Made by a program: the position numbers and the translations under genes. 64,000 nucleotides of DNA, taken from positions 1-64,000 of the forward strand of contig CAJXYE010000018.1 of the NCBI GenBank assembly GCA_913063325.1, written 5' to 3'. Under the pieces are notes generated by a model, which saw only the letters and a program-made list of their open reading frames with translations, made no database searches and was not told where the DNA came from. The DNA is from an uncultured Colwellia sp. (GTDB lineage: Bacteria > Pseudomonadota > Gammaproteobacteria > Enterobacterales > Alteromonadaceae). How positions within the stretch are numbered: the stretch's first letter is position 1; the number at the start of each line of letters is the position of its first letter. Shown one piece after another: positions 45,335 to 55,244 of the stretch.

Positions 45335-46408
45335 ATGTCGAGTTTAACGATGCGCCCGTGCGGAGATTTCCGTACCAGCTACAAACAAGATAATACAATT
45401 TTTGAAACGAAAACCATCCGTTGGGTGACTATTTTTACCATCATAGCGTTGTGCTTTGCACCGTTAGTTGTTGATGGATACTTTATTACCTTATTAATTC
45501 AAATATCTTATTTAGGCATTGCAGCCTTAGGTTTGAATATTTTAGTGGGCTACACCGGACAAATATCTTTAGGGCATGGTGCTTTCTTTGGTTTTGGCGC
45601 CTTTGCCTCAGCCTGGCTAAACACCAGTTTTAATATTCCGGTGTTTTTATGTATTCCTTTAGCGGGTTTCTTAACCATGGGCGTTGGCATGATGTTTGGT
45701 GCGCCAGCTGCTCGAATTAAAGGTTTGTATTTAGCCATAGCTACGCTGGCCTCGCAGTTTATTATTGAAGATTTCTTTGCCCGTGCAGATTGGTTCTCTG
45801 GTGGTTCATCAGGTTCAATGGCCAATCCGGTGAGCTTATTTGGTTTTGATTTTGACACCGACCAAAGTTTTTATTATATCGCCTTATTTTCTCTAGTCTT
45901 TATGTTTATCTGGGGCTGTAACTTAATGCGTAGTCGTGACGGACGTGCTTTTGTTGCCGTACGTGATCATTACTTATCTGCTGAGATTATGGGGGTAAAG
46001 TTAAATAAATACCGTCTACTTTCTTTTGGTATATCTTCTTTTTATGCCGGCATTGGTGGTGCGTTATATGCCCATTATTTGGGTTATGTCTCAGCCGAAG
46101 GTTTTACCATCATGATGTCTATTCAATTCTTAGCCATGATCATTATTGGTGGCTTAGGCTCGATAAAAGGGACTTTGATGGGCGTCATATTCATGGTGTT
46201 TTTACCTGAAGTGTTAGGCACTGGCGTAGGGCTAATGAAGATGACTGAGTGGGGTAATATTCCTATGGTTGTTGACGGCTTAGCGTATATCAAAGAAATG
46301 GCTATTGGCTTAGTTATTATCGGCTTCTTAATTTTTGAACCCGAAGGTTTGGCGCATCGTTGGGCGCAAATAAAAAATTATTGGAAATTCTATCCATTTG
46401 CTTATTAG
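45335..46408 (+). CDS. Branched-chain-type ABC permease (LivM-like)
   Basis: A 357-residue membrane permease. After a 30-residue cytoplasmic tail come about ten helices with the LivM motif ALGLNILVGYTGQISLGHGA, followed by IKGLYLAIATLASQFIIED and GGLGSIKGTLMGV. TTAGGAGTG supports the start. It forms the channel with the LivH-like subunit. Confidence 0.93.
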   Translation: MSSLTMRPCGDFRTSYKQDNTIFETKTIRWVTIFTIIALCFAPLVVDGYFITLLIQISYLGIAALGLNILVGYTGQISLGHGAFFGFGAFASAWLNTSFNIPVFLCIPLAGFLTMGVGMMFGAPAARIKGLYLAIATLASQFIIEDFFARADWFSGGSSGSMANPVSLFGFDFDTDQSFYYIALFSLVFMFIWGCNLMRSRDGRAFVAVRDHYLSAEIMGVKLNKYRLLSFGISSFYAGIGGALYAHYLGYVSAEGFTIMMSIQFLAMIIIGGLGSIKGTLMGVIFMVFLPEVLGTGVGLMKMTEWGNIPMVVDGLAYIKEMAIGLVIIGFLIFEPEGLAHRWAQIKNYWKFYPFAY

Positions 46409-46565
46409 GTTTTAAAACACCGATAAATGAAGGGAGAGTAATCGTAGTTAGCTATGGGGCTAACTACAAAAGAGTACGAAGAAACATAAAAATAATACTG
46501 CGACCTATTGATATAAACATTACTTATAGAAATAGGATCTAAATAAAAAGTTGAGGAATGTTCAG

Positions 46566-47825
46566 ATGAATAACATTAAACATAAAAAATTATTACTAAG
46601 TTCAATTACTACGTGTATCGCTTTAAGTTCTACTAGCCAAGTGCAAGCAGAGGATTCTGTTTTTGTTGGTCACTTAGCTGACATGTCAGGCCCTACTGCT
46701 TTTGTCGGTAAAAATTATGCTAATGGTGTTCGTGATTCACTGGCCTATATCAATGCTCATGGTGGTATTAATGGCACTAAGTTAGAGTCTGAAACGATTG
46801 ATTATGCTTATAAAGTTCCACAAGCTATTGCTGCTTATAAAAAGTGGAAATCACGTAAAAGCATGGTTGCTATGCAAGGTTGGGGCACGGCAGATACTGA
46901 AGCATTAATTTCGTTTGTTGCCCGTGATAAAACACCTGTTTTTTCTGCGTCTTATTCTGGACATTTAACCGACCCAACAGGTAAGAACCCACATACTAAA
47001 AAACCGGCACCTTATAACTTCTTTTATGGTGCTTCTTATTCCGATGCTTGTCGTGGTTTAGTGCAGTGGGCTGCAGATGATTGGAAAACTAAAGGCGAAA
47101 AAGGTCAACCCAAGTTCACCCATATTGGTGCAAACCATCCTTTCCCTAATGCGCCTAAAGCTGCTTGTGCAGAATATGCACAAGAGCTTGGTTTTAATGT
47201 TATGCCTCCTGTAGTTATTTCAATGAAACCAGGTGATTTTAAAGCGCAATGTCTAAGTATTAAAAGCTCAGGTTCAAACTACGGCTATATAGGTAACTTA
47301 GGTGGTTCAGTACTGTCGTTAGTTAAATCGTGTAATACCGTTGGTGTTGATATTCAGTTTATGTCAAATATCTGGGGTGGCGACAAGAATGTATTTAAAG
47401 CGGCAGGTGAAGGTATCAAGAATTACATCTTCCCAACGATGACACCGTTCTGGAATGACGATGTACCCGGTATGAAACTGGTACATGAAATTTCAAAAAT
47501 GTCAGATAAATCAGGTAAAGAAGAGCGCGTTCATCATTACATGCGTGGCGTATGTTCAACATACTTCATGAAAGAAGCGATGGAGTGGGCTAAAGATAAC
47601 GGCGGCATCACAGGTGAAAATGTTAAAAAAGGCATGTACGTTAATAAAAACTGGGTACCTAAAGGTTTAGATGGTGTCTGTTTAGCGGCTAATTGGACCA
47701 ATGAAGATCACCGTGGCATTAACCAAGTAAATATCTATAAAGGTAACTACAACGGTGGTGATATTAAGATTGAAAAAGTATCAGAAGTAACTTTGAAACG
47801 TCGTGATGACTGGTTAGGTTTTTAA
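46566..47825 (+). CDS. Periplasmic substrate-binding protein of the LivK/UrtA type
   Basis: A 419-residue exported protein. The Met at 46566, with GAGGA eight bases upstream, begins a signal peptide (MNNIKHKKLLLSSITTCIAL, then SSTSQVQA) with cleavage before EDSVFVGH. The start HLADMSGPTAFVGKNYANG matches the type I binding fold of Liv/Urt/Amt proteins. The ligand cannot be read; it may be a carboxylate that the ligase then activates. A stem-loop follows (47834-47879). Confidence 0.9.
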   Translation: MNNIKHKKLLLSSITTCIALSSTSQVQAEDSVFVGHLADMSGPTAFVGKNYANGVRDSLAYINAHGGINGTKLESETIDYAYKVPQAIAAYKKWKSRKSMVAMQGWGTADTEALISFVARDKTPVFSASYSGHLTDPTGKNPHTKKPAPYNFFYGASYSDACRGLVQWAADDWKTKGEKGQPKFTHIGANHPFPNAPKAACAEYAQELGFNVMPPVVISMKPGDFKAQCLSIKSSGSNYGYIGNLGGSVLSLVKSCNTVGVDIQFMSNIWGGDKNVFKAAGEGIKNYIFPTMTPFWNDDVPGMKLVHEISKMSDKSGKEERVHHYMRGVCSTYFMKEAMEWAKDNGGITGENVKKGMYVNKNWVPKGLDGVCLAANWTNEDHRGINQVNIYKGNYNGGDIKIEKVSEVTLKRRDDWLGF

Positions 47826-47833
47826 TCTTCGTC

Positions 47834-47879
47834 ATATTTGGCACCGCAGCGACGACAATGCCGCTGCAGCACCAAATAT
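47834..47879 (+). promoter_or_regulatory. Stem-loop between the binding protein and LivF genes
   Basis: ATATTTGG (47834-47841) pairs with CCAAATAT (47872-47879), and GCAGCG (47846-47851) with CGCTGC (47862-47867). There is no T run. Such hairpins often protect binding-protein mRNA and lower expression of the following gene. Confidence 0.6.
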
Positions 47880-48071
47880 TTAGAGGATCGATGCTTGATT
47901 CTTCAATTAGATAAATAAGTGTTTAATTACATAGTAGCTGTTCATATTGCAGTCATTTGGTTCAAATTCTAGAAGAATGCACGGAGTTGACGCTAGTCAA
48001 TGAGTACGTTCGACAACGAAGTTGGGCTAAATGACCAAAAGATGGATAGTTACATTTTAAAGGAGTTTAAT

Positions 48072-48893
48072 ATGTCACAGGCGGCAGTAAAAATTCAAAC
48101 GGCTTCTCCGATTCTATCGGTTAACAACATTGAAGTGGTTTATGACGAAGTTATTCAAGTACTTCGCGGCGTAACATTAGACGTGCCAGAAGGAGAAGTT
48201 GTCACCTTACTTGGACCTAATGGCGCAGGTAAATCAACAACACTGAAAGCTATTTCAGGTTTATTACGCAGTGAATATGGTGAAGTGACTAAAGGTGATA
48301 TTACCTTTATGGGCGAGCGCATTGATAAGAAAAATGGGGAAGACGTTGTACGTAGTGGTCTGATCCAGGTGATGGAAGGCCGTCGTATTATTGAAGATAT
48401 GACGTCAATCGAAAACCTAAAACTAGGGGCTTATACGCGTAATGATGCCTATATCAATCAAGACCTCGAGATGGTGTTTAATTATTTTCCGCGTTTAAAA
48501 GAACGCACCGGCCTAGCAGGGTATTTATCTGGTGGTGAGCAGCAAATGTTGGCCATAGGCAGAGCATTAATGGCGCGTCCTAAAATGATTTGTTTAGATG
48601 AACCATCAATGGGTTTATCACCCTTATTAGTAAAAGAAGTTTTCGGCATTATTAAAAAGATAAATAAAGATCAGGGTATTACTATGCTGTTAGTTGAGCA
48701 AAATGCTAACTATGCGATTAAAGCCGCAGACTATGGGTATATTATGGAGTCGGGCAAGATTGTACTTGATGGTACGCAAGAGCAATTGCTTAGCAACGAA
48801 GATGTAAAAGAGTTTTATTTAGGTGGCGGTAACGAAGAGCGGAAAAGCTTTAAAAACCTGAAGTCATACAAAAGACGTAAGCGTTGGTTATAA
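48072..48893 (+). CDS. Branched-chain-type ABC transporter ATPase (LivF-like)
   Basis: A 273-residue ATPase. Walker A GPNGAGKSTT, signature YLSGGEQQMLAIGRALMA, Walker B ICLDEPSMGLSPLL, and the LivF stretch LLVEQNANYAI. I place the start at the ATG at 48072 with AGGAG six bases before it, instead of an ATG at 48000. The C-terminus adds a basic tail (KSFKNLKSYKRRKRWL). It closes the transporter part of the operon. Confidence 0.92.
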   Translation: MSQAAVKIQTASPILSVNNIEVVYDEVIQVLRGVTLDVPEGEVVTLLGPNGAGKSTTLKAISGLLRSEYGEVTKGDITFMGERIDKKNGEDVVRSGLIQVMEGRRIIEDMTSIENLKLGAYTRNDAYINQDLEMVFNYFPRLKERTGLAGYLSGGEQQMLAIGRALMARPKMICLDEPSMGLSPLLVKEVFGIIKKINKDQGITMLLVEQNANYAIKAADYGYIMESGKIVLDGTQEQLLSNEDVKEFYLGGGNEERKSFKNLKSYKRRKRWL

Positions 48894-49086
48894 AAATGTG
48901 CGTGTCAGGTAATCAGCATTTCACTCGGTTTTGTTGTCGAAACTTACATCCGTAAGCTCCGTGCTATCTCCTAAAACTCGAACGAACTGACTACTTTCTG
49001 AAAGTACGTGTAGTAAATAAAAGACGATATGAAAAACTAATGTTATCTATTTATAAATTATTATATTTCTAAATTATCGAGTCATC

Positions 49087-50337
49087 ATGAAACAATTTTT
49101 TTACCAAAAAGAAAGCCAAAACAATGAGCTACGTGAGCAGTCTCTACTAGCGCGCTTACCTGATTTTATCAGCTACGCTAAGCAAGAGTGTCAGCATTAT
49201 AGTCAGACGTTAGCGCATATTGTTGCCGATGAAATTACCAGCCGTGAATTACTTGCGCAACTCCCCATTACCCGTAAATCTGACTTGATGAAGTTACAGA
49301 GTAAAAACTCTCCATTAGGTGGTTTAAATGCTAAAACGGCTAACATAGGCCGAATTTTTCAATCACCAGGACCTATTTATGATCCCGAAAATACCAGTAA
49401 TGATTGGTGGCGAATGGGGCAAGCATTTTATGCGGCAGGATTTCGAGAGGGTGATCTTGTGCAAAACTGCTTGTCTTATCACTTAACTCCGGGCGGATTT
49501 ATTCTTGATTCAGGCGCTAGAGCATGTGGTTGTGTGGTTATTCCTGCTGGGCCAGGACAAACTGAGCAGCAGCTTGATGTTATTGAGCATTTAAAACCAC
49601 AGGGATATTGTGGTACACCCTCATTCTTGAAAATATTACTTGATAAAGCCAAGGCAGAAAATAGAGATGTTTCCAGTATTACCAAAGCGTTAGTTACAGG
49701 AGAAGCTCTGCCCAAAGGACTTAGAGCAGAATTTGACGCGGCAGGTATTAACACCTTACAAGCCTATGCTAGTGCAGATGTAGGCCTTATTGGTTTTGAA
49801 TCAATAAGTGATGATGGTTTTATCATTGCTGAAGATTTACTGATAGAAATAGTCCGTCCAGGTACATTAGACCCCGTTAGCGATGGCGAAATCGGAGAGG
49901 TTATTGTCACTAGTTTTAATAGTGATTATCCGCTTATTCGCTTTGCGACGGGAGATTTGTCGGCAGTACATTCTGAGATGAGTGCCTGTGGTCGAACAAA
50001 CATGTGCATAAAAGGCTGGTTAGGTCGCGCTGACCAAACAACCAAAGTTAAAGGCATGTTCGTGCATGCAGAGCAAATAGAGCAAGTACGAAAAGACCAT
50101 CCTCACATCACCAAAATGCGCTTATCAGTGACTCAAGTCAATTACAATGACCAAATGAGCTTGCAATGTGAGTTAGATGTTAATGCGTATTCTGAGACTG
50201 ATATTATCGGTGTAATTGAGAGCATTAGCACCAGCTTGAAAAAAATTACCAAACTCAGTGGCTTGGTTGAATTGGTTGCACTAGGTACTTTAGCAGACGA
50301 TGGTAAAGTGATTGATGATTTACGACCTATTGGCTAA
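49087..50337 (+). CDS. Phenylacetate-CoA ligase (PaaK)-family protein without the usual P-loop
   Basis: A 416-residue AMP-binding protein of the COG1541 type. The downstream motifs are clear (GTPSFLKILLDKA, YASADVGLIG, IRFATGDLSAV, LGRADQTTKVKGMFVHAEQI), but where PaaK has the ATP-binding SSGTTG loop this protein has FQSPGPIYDPE. The same loop form is, as far as I recall, common in relatives found beside Liv-type transporters, so it looks like a subfamily and not decay. It may be a ligase with altered nucleotide binding or a non-enzymatic partner. It lies 193 bases after livF, in the same direction. Confidence 0.75.
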   Translation: MKQFFYQKESQNNELREQSLLARLPDFISYAKQECQHYSQTLAHIVADEITSRELLAQLPITRKSDLMKLQSKNSPLGGLNAKTANIGRIFQSPGPIYDPENTSNDWWRMGQAFYAAGFREGDLVQNCLSYHLTPGGFILDSGARACGCVVIPAGPGQTEQQLDVIEHLKPQGYCGTPSFLKILLDKAKAENRDVSSITKALVTGEALPKGLRAEFDAAGINTLQAYASADVGLIGFESISDDGFIIAEDLLIEIVRPGTLDPVSDGEIGEVIVTSFNSDYPLIRFATGDLSAVHSEMSACGRTNMCIKGWLGRADQTTKVKGMFVHAEQIEQVRKDHPHITKMRLSVTQVNYNDQMSLQCELDVNAYSETDIIGVIESISTSLKKITKLSGLVELVALGTLADDGKVIDDLRPIG

Positions 50338-50369
50338 GTTACTTAGATTTAATATAAACAAGGCTTATT

Positions 50370-50867
50370 ATGAACAAACAATATTTTCAAGACTGTTACC
50401 CTGAAGAGCTAAGCCACTGTTATGGCTGTGGTAAAAATAACCCGAACGGTCACCAGTTAAAAAGTTACTGGCAGCACATTGATGAGCATGATTTGTTAGC
50501 GAGCACCACTGTTGCACGTTTTACCCCTTCAGATATTTTTACCGCTATTCCAGGTTTTGTTTACGGCGGCATGACTGCCTCATTGATTGATTGTCATGGA
50601 ACGGGCAGCGCCTCAGCCATGGCCTATCTCGCACAAAAACGTGAGATGGGTAGTTTACCTGCTTTACGATTTGTCACTGGAGCACTGAATATTAGTTATT
50701 TAGCGCCAACACCACAGGGTGTTGAATTAGAATTAATTGGTCGTTTTAGTCAAGTGAAAGATCGTAAAATTATCGTCGATATCACATTGTCTGCCAATGG
50801 TGTCATTTGCTCAAAAGGGCAAGTTATCACCGTATTGATGCCAGATAGTATGTCGCCAACTAAATAG
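50370..50867 (+). CDS. PaaI-type hotdog-fold thioesterase
   Basis: A 165-residue hotdog protein. CYGCGKNNPNGHQLKSYW opens the fold, and GFVYGGMTASLIDCHGTGSA carries the helix used for CoA binding. It would cleave stalled CoA thioesters. It lies 32 bases after the PaaK-like gene with AAGG before the ATG, so the two form a pair; together with the ligase this suggests CoA-thioester editing. Confidence 0.8.
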   Translation: MNKQYFQDCYPEELSHCYGCGKNNPNGHQLKSYWQHIDEHDLLASTTVARFTPSDIFTAIPGFVYGGMTASLIDCHGTGSASAMAYLAQKREMGSLPALRFVTGALNISYLAPTPQGVELELIGRFSQVKDRKIIVDITLSANGVICSKGQVITVLMPDSMSPTK

Positions 50868-50907
50868 AAGTTACATCCTTTTTGCATTATGAATAAGAGG
50901 ATCTGTT

Positions 50908-51124
50908 GAACTTTAGAGGTTGCTTTTACAGCAACTTGTTTGGTATTCATACAAGACAGAGCATGTGACGTGTAGCTGGCTACACGAACATGCGATAACG
51001 CCGTCTAAATTTCAAACAAGTGCTGCCTTTAGGTTCATTTAAAACGAATTTACTCATTGTTGTTCGCTTATTGAATAGAATAACTAAAACTCAAAGCTCA
51101 CGCCGCGAGTAAATCCGTTTTAAA
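50908..51124. repeat. Nested inverted-repeat intergenic element
   Basis: The first palindrome: 50929-50942 with 51013-51025 (one base missing), AGAC/GTCT inside, and a core stem GCATGT..CGTGTAGC with GCTACACG..ACATGC (50961-50993). A second one follows: 51038-51055 with 51107-51124, 17 of 18 positions. No protein is encoded. It may be a miniature repeat or a structured RNA between the thioesterase and the isochorismatase-type gene. The rest of 50868-51242 shows nothing else. Confidence 0.6.
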
Positions 51125-51242
51125 TTGAATAAATTTTAACCCTGAAAGATCAACAGACCCTAATTAATAACTCGCTTTTTTACCGGTTTAAAGGGCATTA
51201 TATGACAGTAATTTTTAAGAACTTATCTAGGTTTAAAAAGCT

Positions 51243-51830
51243 ATGTTAAAAAAAGAAAAGACCGGCCTTATTGTTGTCGACATACAAGGTCAATTGGCTA
51301 GTTTGGTACATGATAGTGCTATTTTAATTTCAAATTGTGAAAAGCTTATTAAAGGTGCACAAGCACTTTCTTTACCTATTTTATGGCTTGAACAAAATCC
51401 AGATAGATTAGGTTCAACGGTTGATGAATTGAGTTTGTTGCTTAGCGCAGGACCTAGTTCTTTAGCTATGTCTGAATCTAACTCTCTGCCTAGCAATCAA
51501 AAACCAATTGATAAGTTTACTTTTGATGCCTGTGAAGATGCTCAGTTTATGAAAAACGTTAAAGCCGAAAATGTAGATACATGGATCATTTGTGGCATTG
51601 AGGCGCATATTTGTGTTTATCAAACCACGTTAAGTTTAAAACGAATGGGCTTTAAGGTAGAGTTGGTGACTGATTGTGTGTCTTCACGTACCTTAGCAAA
51701 TAAAAACTTAGCGATACAAAAACTGGTCAATAATGGGGTTGAGCTAACAGGATTAGAGATGTGTTTGTTTGAGTTAGTTAAAGACTGCCGAGCACCGGAG
51801 TTTAAAGAAATATTGGGCTTAATTAAGTAA
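51243..51830 (+). CDS. Isochorismatase-family cysteine hydrolase
   Basis: A 195-residue hydrolase of the isochorismatase/nicotinamidase fold. The catalytic set is Asp13 in VVDIQGQ, a Lys in the loop after FDAC, and Cys124 in GIEAHICVYQT. These enzymes cut amides, carbamates or vinyl ethers; the substrate is not clear. There is no strong ribosome-binding site. A terminator pair follows. Confidence 0.87.
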   Translation: MLKKEKTGLIVVDIQGQLASLVHDSAILISNCEKLIKGAQALSLPILWLEQNPDRLGSTVDELSLLLSAGPSSLAMSESNSLPSNQKPIDKFTFDACEDAQFMKNVKAENVDTWIICGIEAHICVYQTTLSLKRMGFKVELVTDCVSSRTLANKNLAIQKLVNNGVELTGLEMCLFELVKDCRAPEFKEILGLIK

Positions 51831-51905
51831 GTATATTCAATTGAATATACTTATCTTGTTATGCAAAAAAGGCTGGTACCTAATGTATCAGCCTTTATCT
51901 TTTTT
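51831..51905. terminator. Perfect palindrome and bidirectional terminator between converging genes
   Basis: 51831-51850 is a perfect 20-bp palindrome right after the isochorismatase-type stop. A second hairpin (51868-51879 with 51885-51896, one G-T pair) has A and T runs on either side, so it can end both the plus-strand gene and the minus-strand helicase gene. Confidence 0.75.
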
Positions 51906-51926
51906 CATTCTAGGTGATTATTTATC

Positions 51927-54900
51927 TTAGCTCAGCGGTGAAAGCAGTGAGCCTAAAATATCATCGGTTAAGCTCAGTTTGCTATCGCTGACTTCTTCAG
52001 ATAACAATGCTTTGGCTAGTTCAGCTTTGTTTTGCTGTATTTTTTGAATTTTTTCTTCTATCGAATTTTCAATAATCAGTTTGTAAACAAATACCGGTTT
52101 GTCTTGGCCAATACGATACGCTCTGTCAGTTGCTTGGTTTTCTACCGCAGGATTCCACCAAGGGTCGAAATGAATAACCGTGTCGGCTGCGGTTAAGTTT
52201 AAACCGACGCCACCCGCGCGTAAGCTAATTAAAAAGACAGGAACTTCACCGTCTTGAAACTTATCAACGACCTCTTGTCTATTTGTGGTTGAGCCCGTTA
52301 ATTTAACATAAGTAATGCCGGCTTCAATTAGCTCTTCTTCTATCAAGGCAAGCATGCTGGTAAACTGTGAAAAGATTAATACTTTACGGCCTTCATCTAT
52401 TTGCTCTGGCAATGTTTCCATTAAATAATCAAGCTTAGCGGATTGATTTACTTTTTTAGCCCCTTCAAGTTTTAATAACTTAGGGTGATTACAGACTTGT
52501 CTTAGCTTTAATAACGCGTCTAATACTTCTATCTGACTACGCTTTAAGCCTTTATCAGCAATGATATCTTTTAAGCGACTATCCATAGCTAAACGTACTG
52601 ATTCATACAACTCAGCTTGTTTACCTTCAATACGAAGCGTTTGAACTATTTCAGTTTTCGGCGGTAGTTCAGTGGCTATTTTATCTTTGGTTCTACGTAA
52701 TATAAACGGCTTAATACGTTGGTTTAATAACTGCTTACGCTCTAGCTCGCCGTGCTTTTCTATCGGGGTTCTAAATAGTTTGGTAAATTGTCTTTGTCCA
52801 CCTAAGAAACCAGGCAGTAAAAAATTAAATTGTGCCCAAAACTCGCCTAAATGATTTTCCATCGGCGTACCTGTTAAGCACAACTTATGCTGCGCTTTAA
52901 GTGTTAAAAATGCTTGGTATAATTTAGTTTTGGTGTTTTTTATATAATGGGCTTCATCGAGCACAAGATAATAAAAGTTTCTCTCCGCATAAAGATCTAA
53001 ATCTTTGGTAATTAATGCATAACTGGTAATAATTATATCAACCTGTTTCTCAAGGTTATCATCACCTTCAATTCGCTCAAGACAACCGAAGTGTTGATGG
53101 CGTTTGCTACCGTGTAATACTTGATAAGAAAGTTGCGGCGTAAATTTTTCTATTTCATTCGCCCAGTTAAAAATAACACTGGTGGGAGCAACAATTAATA
53201 CCGGCTGTGTCAATCTGCCTTGCTGCTTTTCAATTAATAAATGCGCCAAGGTTTGAATGGTTTTCCCTAACCCCATGTCATCAGCTAAAATGCCGTTTAA
53301 TTGATACTCTCGTAAAAATTGCAGCCAATTAAGTCCTTGGTGCTGATAGGCTCTTAAAGTCGCGTTTAAACCTGTTGGTACAGCAACAGTGGTGACTTTT
53401 TGAAAGTCTTTTAATTTATCAGCCAAGGCTCTTAATTTACTTGTGCCTTTTGCTATCACTCCTTGATCATCTAACATCGATAACGTTTGATGACTTTGAA
53501 AACGCGAAAGCTCCATGGTGCCATCTTTATTTAAGGCATTGGGCATAAAGAGTTCGATAAATTGCTTTAAGATTGGTTGTACGCTTTGATAGCGCAAAGC
53601 AATAAAATCACCTTTGTCTAGATCAACATAAATAGGGGCGTCAGGCGAAATCAGTTGCTCTTTATCACGGTCAAGCAATGCTGATTTCGGTAGTTGTTCA
53701 ATAGCGCTTAGTAAAATAGGGAACGCGGGCATTTTCCTACCATCAATGGTTAAGTTTAACCCTAATGAGAAAAAATCATGGTCATCGGTTTCAATGACTT
53801 CAGCATCAAATACGCTATCTGTGGTCAGCGGTTTATAATAAAAATCATCAGCAAAGCTAATATTCCAGCCCAGATCTTTAAGTAATTGTACTTCTTGATG
53901 CAAAAAATGATGCCAAACATAACGATTTTGCATCAACATTGAAAATTTAGGTGTTTTATCTTTAGTTAAATAATCTTCATTAGTAAAAGTGTAACGCTTT
54001 GGTTTAGGTTGAGCACTAAACTTTAACGTGGTCAGTTTATCAATGACCGTTTGCTCAAATGCTAAGTCGCGATAAATTTTAACGTCGCTTTCACTATCCG
54101 TTAGCTCTGAGGGGGTGATGGTAACACTCTCATAATGAGGGTTAACCAAGCAGCCTTGATAAGAAAAATTAACGCGTACAAAACCTGTTTGTGGATTAGA
54201 TTCTGTCGGCGTAGAAAAATGCAAATATACGTCGGGCTTTGTTAATTCTTGTGAATATTGTGTTTTTGGTTTAGGCAAACGCTGAACCGCTTCACCTAAT
54301 GACATCGATAGTTTACTCATTACCCAAGGTAATTTATCTTCTTCAAAAATAGGCGAGTTGAGTAAACCAGCTTCGAAATCACATTGTGTATTGGTATTAA
54401 TTTTTCCGAAACAATTTTTTTCTTCATCATAAAAACAAAGTGGCTGTGCTTTAATAATATGAATGTTTTCACAAGGCTCATTTAAAATGAGCTGCAAGGT
54501 ATGTAAATGGTTATCTAGCGCTAACCACTGCCATTGCGCTTCTATCGGCTCACTTAAGGTGATCGCTTCGTTTAAATCATATGTGCCATGCCAAAAACAG
54601 CGATTAGTTTTTATAATACGTTCGAATAAATCAAAGTACTTAATGGTTTCGCCATACTGGTTAGTACGCATAAGCTCGGTAAGTACAGCAACATCATCGT
54701 TAGTAGCATAGGCACTATTAATTAACGTACTCGCTGAATATTCACTACCAAGAGAATGACTCCAACCGCCACTAATTCTTGGGCGAGCAGATTTAATACC
54801 TAAAGTGAGATAATCATCTTCGTTATAGCTGTTGGGCTTTAAAAAATATAACAAGGATTTATTTTGACTATTAGGTTGGTATCTACTTGGCTGAGCTTGA

Positions 54901-55244
54901 AATCGGCTAAGCCATTTATCTATTACTTTTTCAGAAGTGGCAATACTGTTTTGGTCAAAATGCTCATGAATAAAATACTGTGCTAAGGCTGCCCCATGCT
55001 TACAATCACGCCCGACATAACAATCACAATAACTGGCAATATCACTCTGGTTACTATTAAAGACTAAACGGGTTAAATAACTCGACTGATTTGAGCGCTC
55101 ACTAAAAACTACGCCACGAATTGTTTCACCATCTAAGGCGCAAGTTTTTATGCCGTTAGCATTATAAAGCCTAGTGCCTTTTTGCCATTCATTTTTGGTG
55201 AAGTGTTGTTCAAGTAAATCAGGTGTGAAAGTGTTTTTGGCCAT
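51927..55244 (-). CDS. SWIM zinc-finger SNF2-family helicase
   Basis: A 1105-residue ATP-dependent DNA translocase. The N-terminal SWIM zinc finger has Cys73, Cys75, Cys81 and His83 (YCDCYVGRDCKHG). The helicase half has Walker A DDMGLGKT (Lys661), DEAH near 762 (LDEAHYIKN), and motif V/VI RAYRIGQDK. The SNF2 type remodels protein-DNA complexes or acts with transcription and repair; the cellular role here is unknown. It stands alone on the minus strand. Confidence 0.9.
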   Translation of the reverse strand: MAKNTFTPDLLEQHFTKNEWQKGTRLYNANGIKTCALDGETIRGVVFSERSNQSSYLTRLVFNSNQSDIASYCDCYVGRDCKHGAALAQYFIHEHFDQNSIATSEKVIDKWLSRFQAQPSRYQPNSQNKSLLYFLKPNSYNEDDYLTLGIKSARPRISGGWSHSLGSEYSASTLINSAYATNDDVAVLTELMRTNQYGETIKYFDLFERIIKTNRCFWHGTYDLNEAITLSEPIEAQWQWLALDNHLHTLQLILNEPCENIHIIKAQPLCFYDEEKNCFGKINTNTQCDFEAGLLNSPIFEEDKLPWVMSKLSMSLGEAVQRLPKPKTQYSQELTKPDVYLHFSTPTESNPQTGFVRVNFSYQGCLVNPHYESVTITPSELTDSESDVKIYRDLAFEQTVIDKLTTLKFSAQPKPKRYTFTNEDYLTKDKTPKFSMLMQNRYVWHHFLHQEVQLLKDLGWNISFADDFYYKPLTTDSVFDAEVIETDDHDFFSLGLNLTIDGRKMPAFPILLSAIEQLPKSALLDRDKEQLISPDAPIYVDLDKGDFIALRYQSVQPILKQFIELFMPNALNKDGTMELSRFQSHQTLSMLDDQGVIAKGTSKLRALADKLKDFQKVTTVAVPTGLNATLRAYQHQGLNWLQFLREYQLNGILADDMGLGKTIQTLAHLLIEKQQGRLTQPVLIVAPTSVIFNWANEIEKFTPQLSYQVLHGSKRHQHFGCLERIEGDDNLEKQVDIIITSYALITKDLDLYAERNFYYLVLDEAHYIKNTKTKLYQAFLTLKAQHKLCLTGTPMENHLGEFWAQFNFLLPGFLGGQRQFTKLFRTPIEKHGELERKQLLNQRIKPFILRRTKDKIATELPPKTEIVQTLRIEGKQAELYESVRLAMDSRLKDIIADKGLKRSQIEVLDALLKLRQVCNHPKLLKLEGAKKVNQSAKLDYLMETLPEQIDEGRKVLIFSQFTSMLALIEEELIEAGITYVKLTGSTTNRQEVVDKFQDGEVPVFLISLRAGGVGLNLTAADTVIHFDPWWNPAVENQATDRAYRIGQDKPVFVYKLIIENSIEEKIQKIQQNKAELAKALLSEEVSDSKLSLTDDILGSLLSPLS

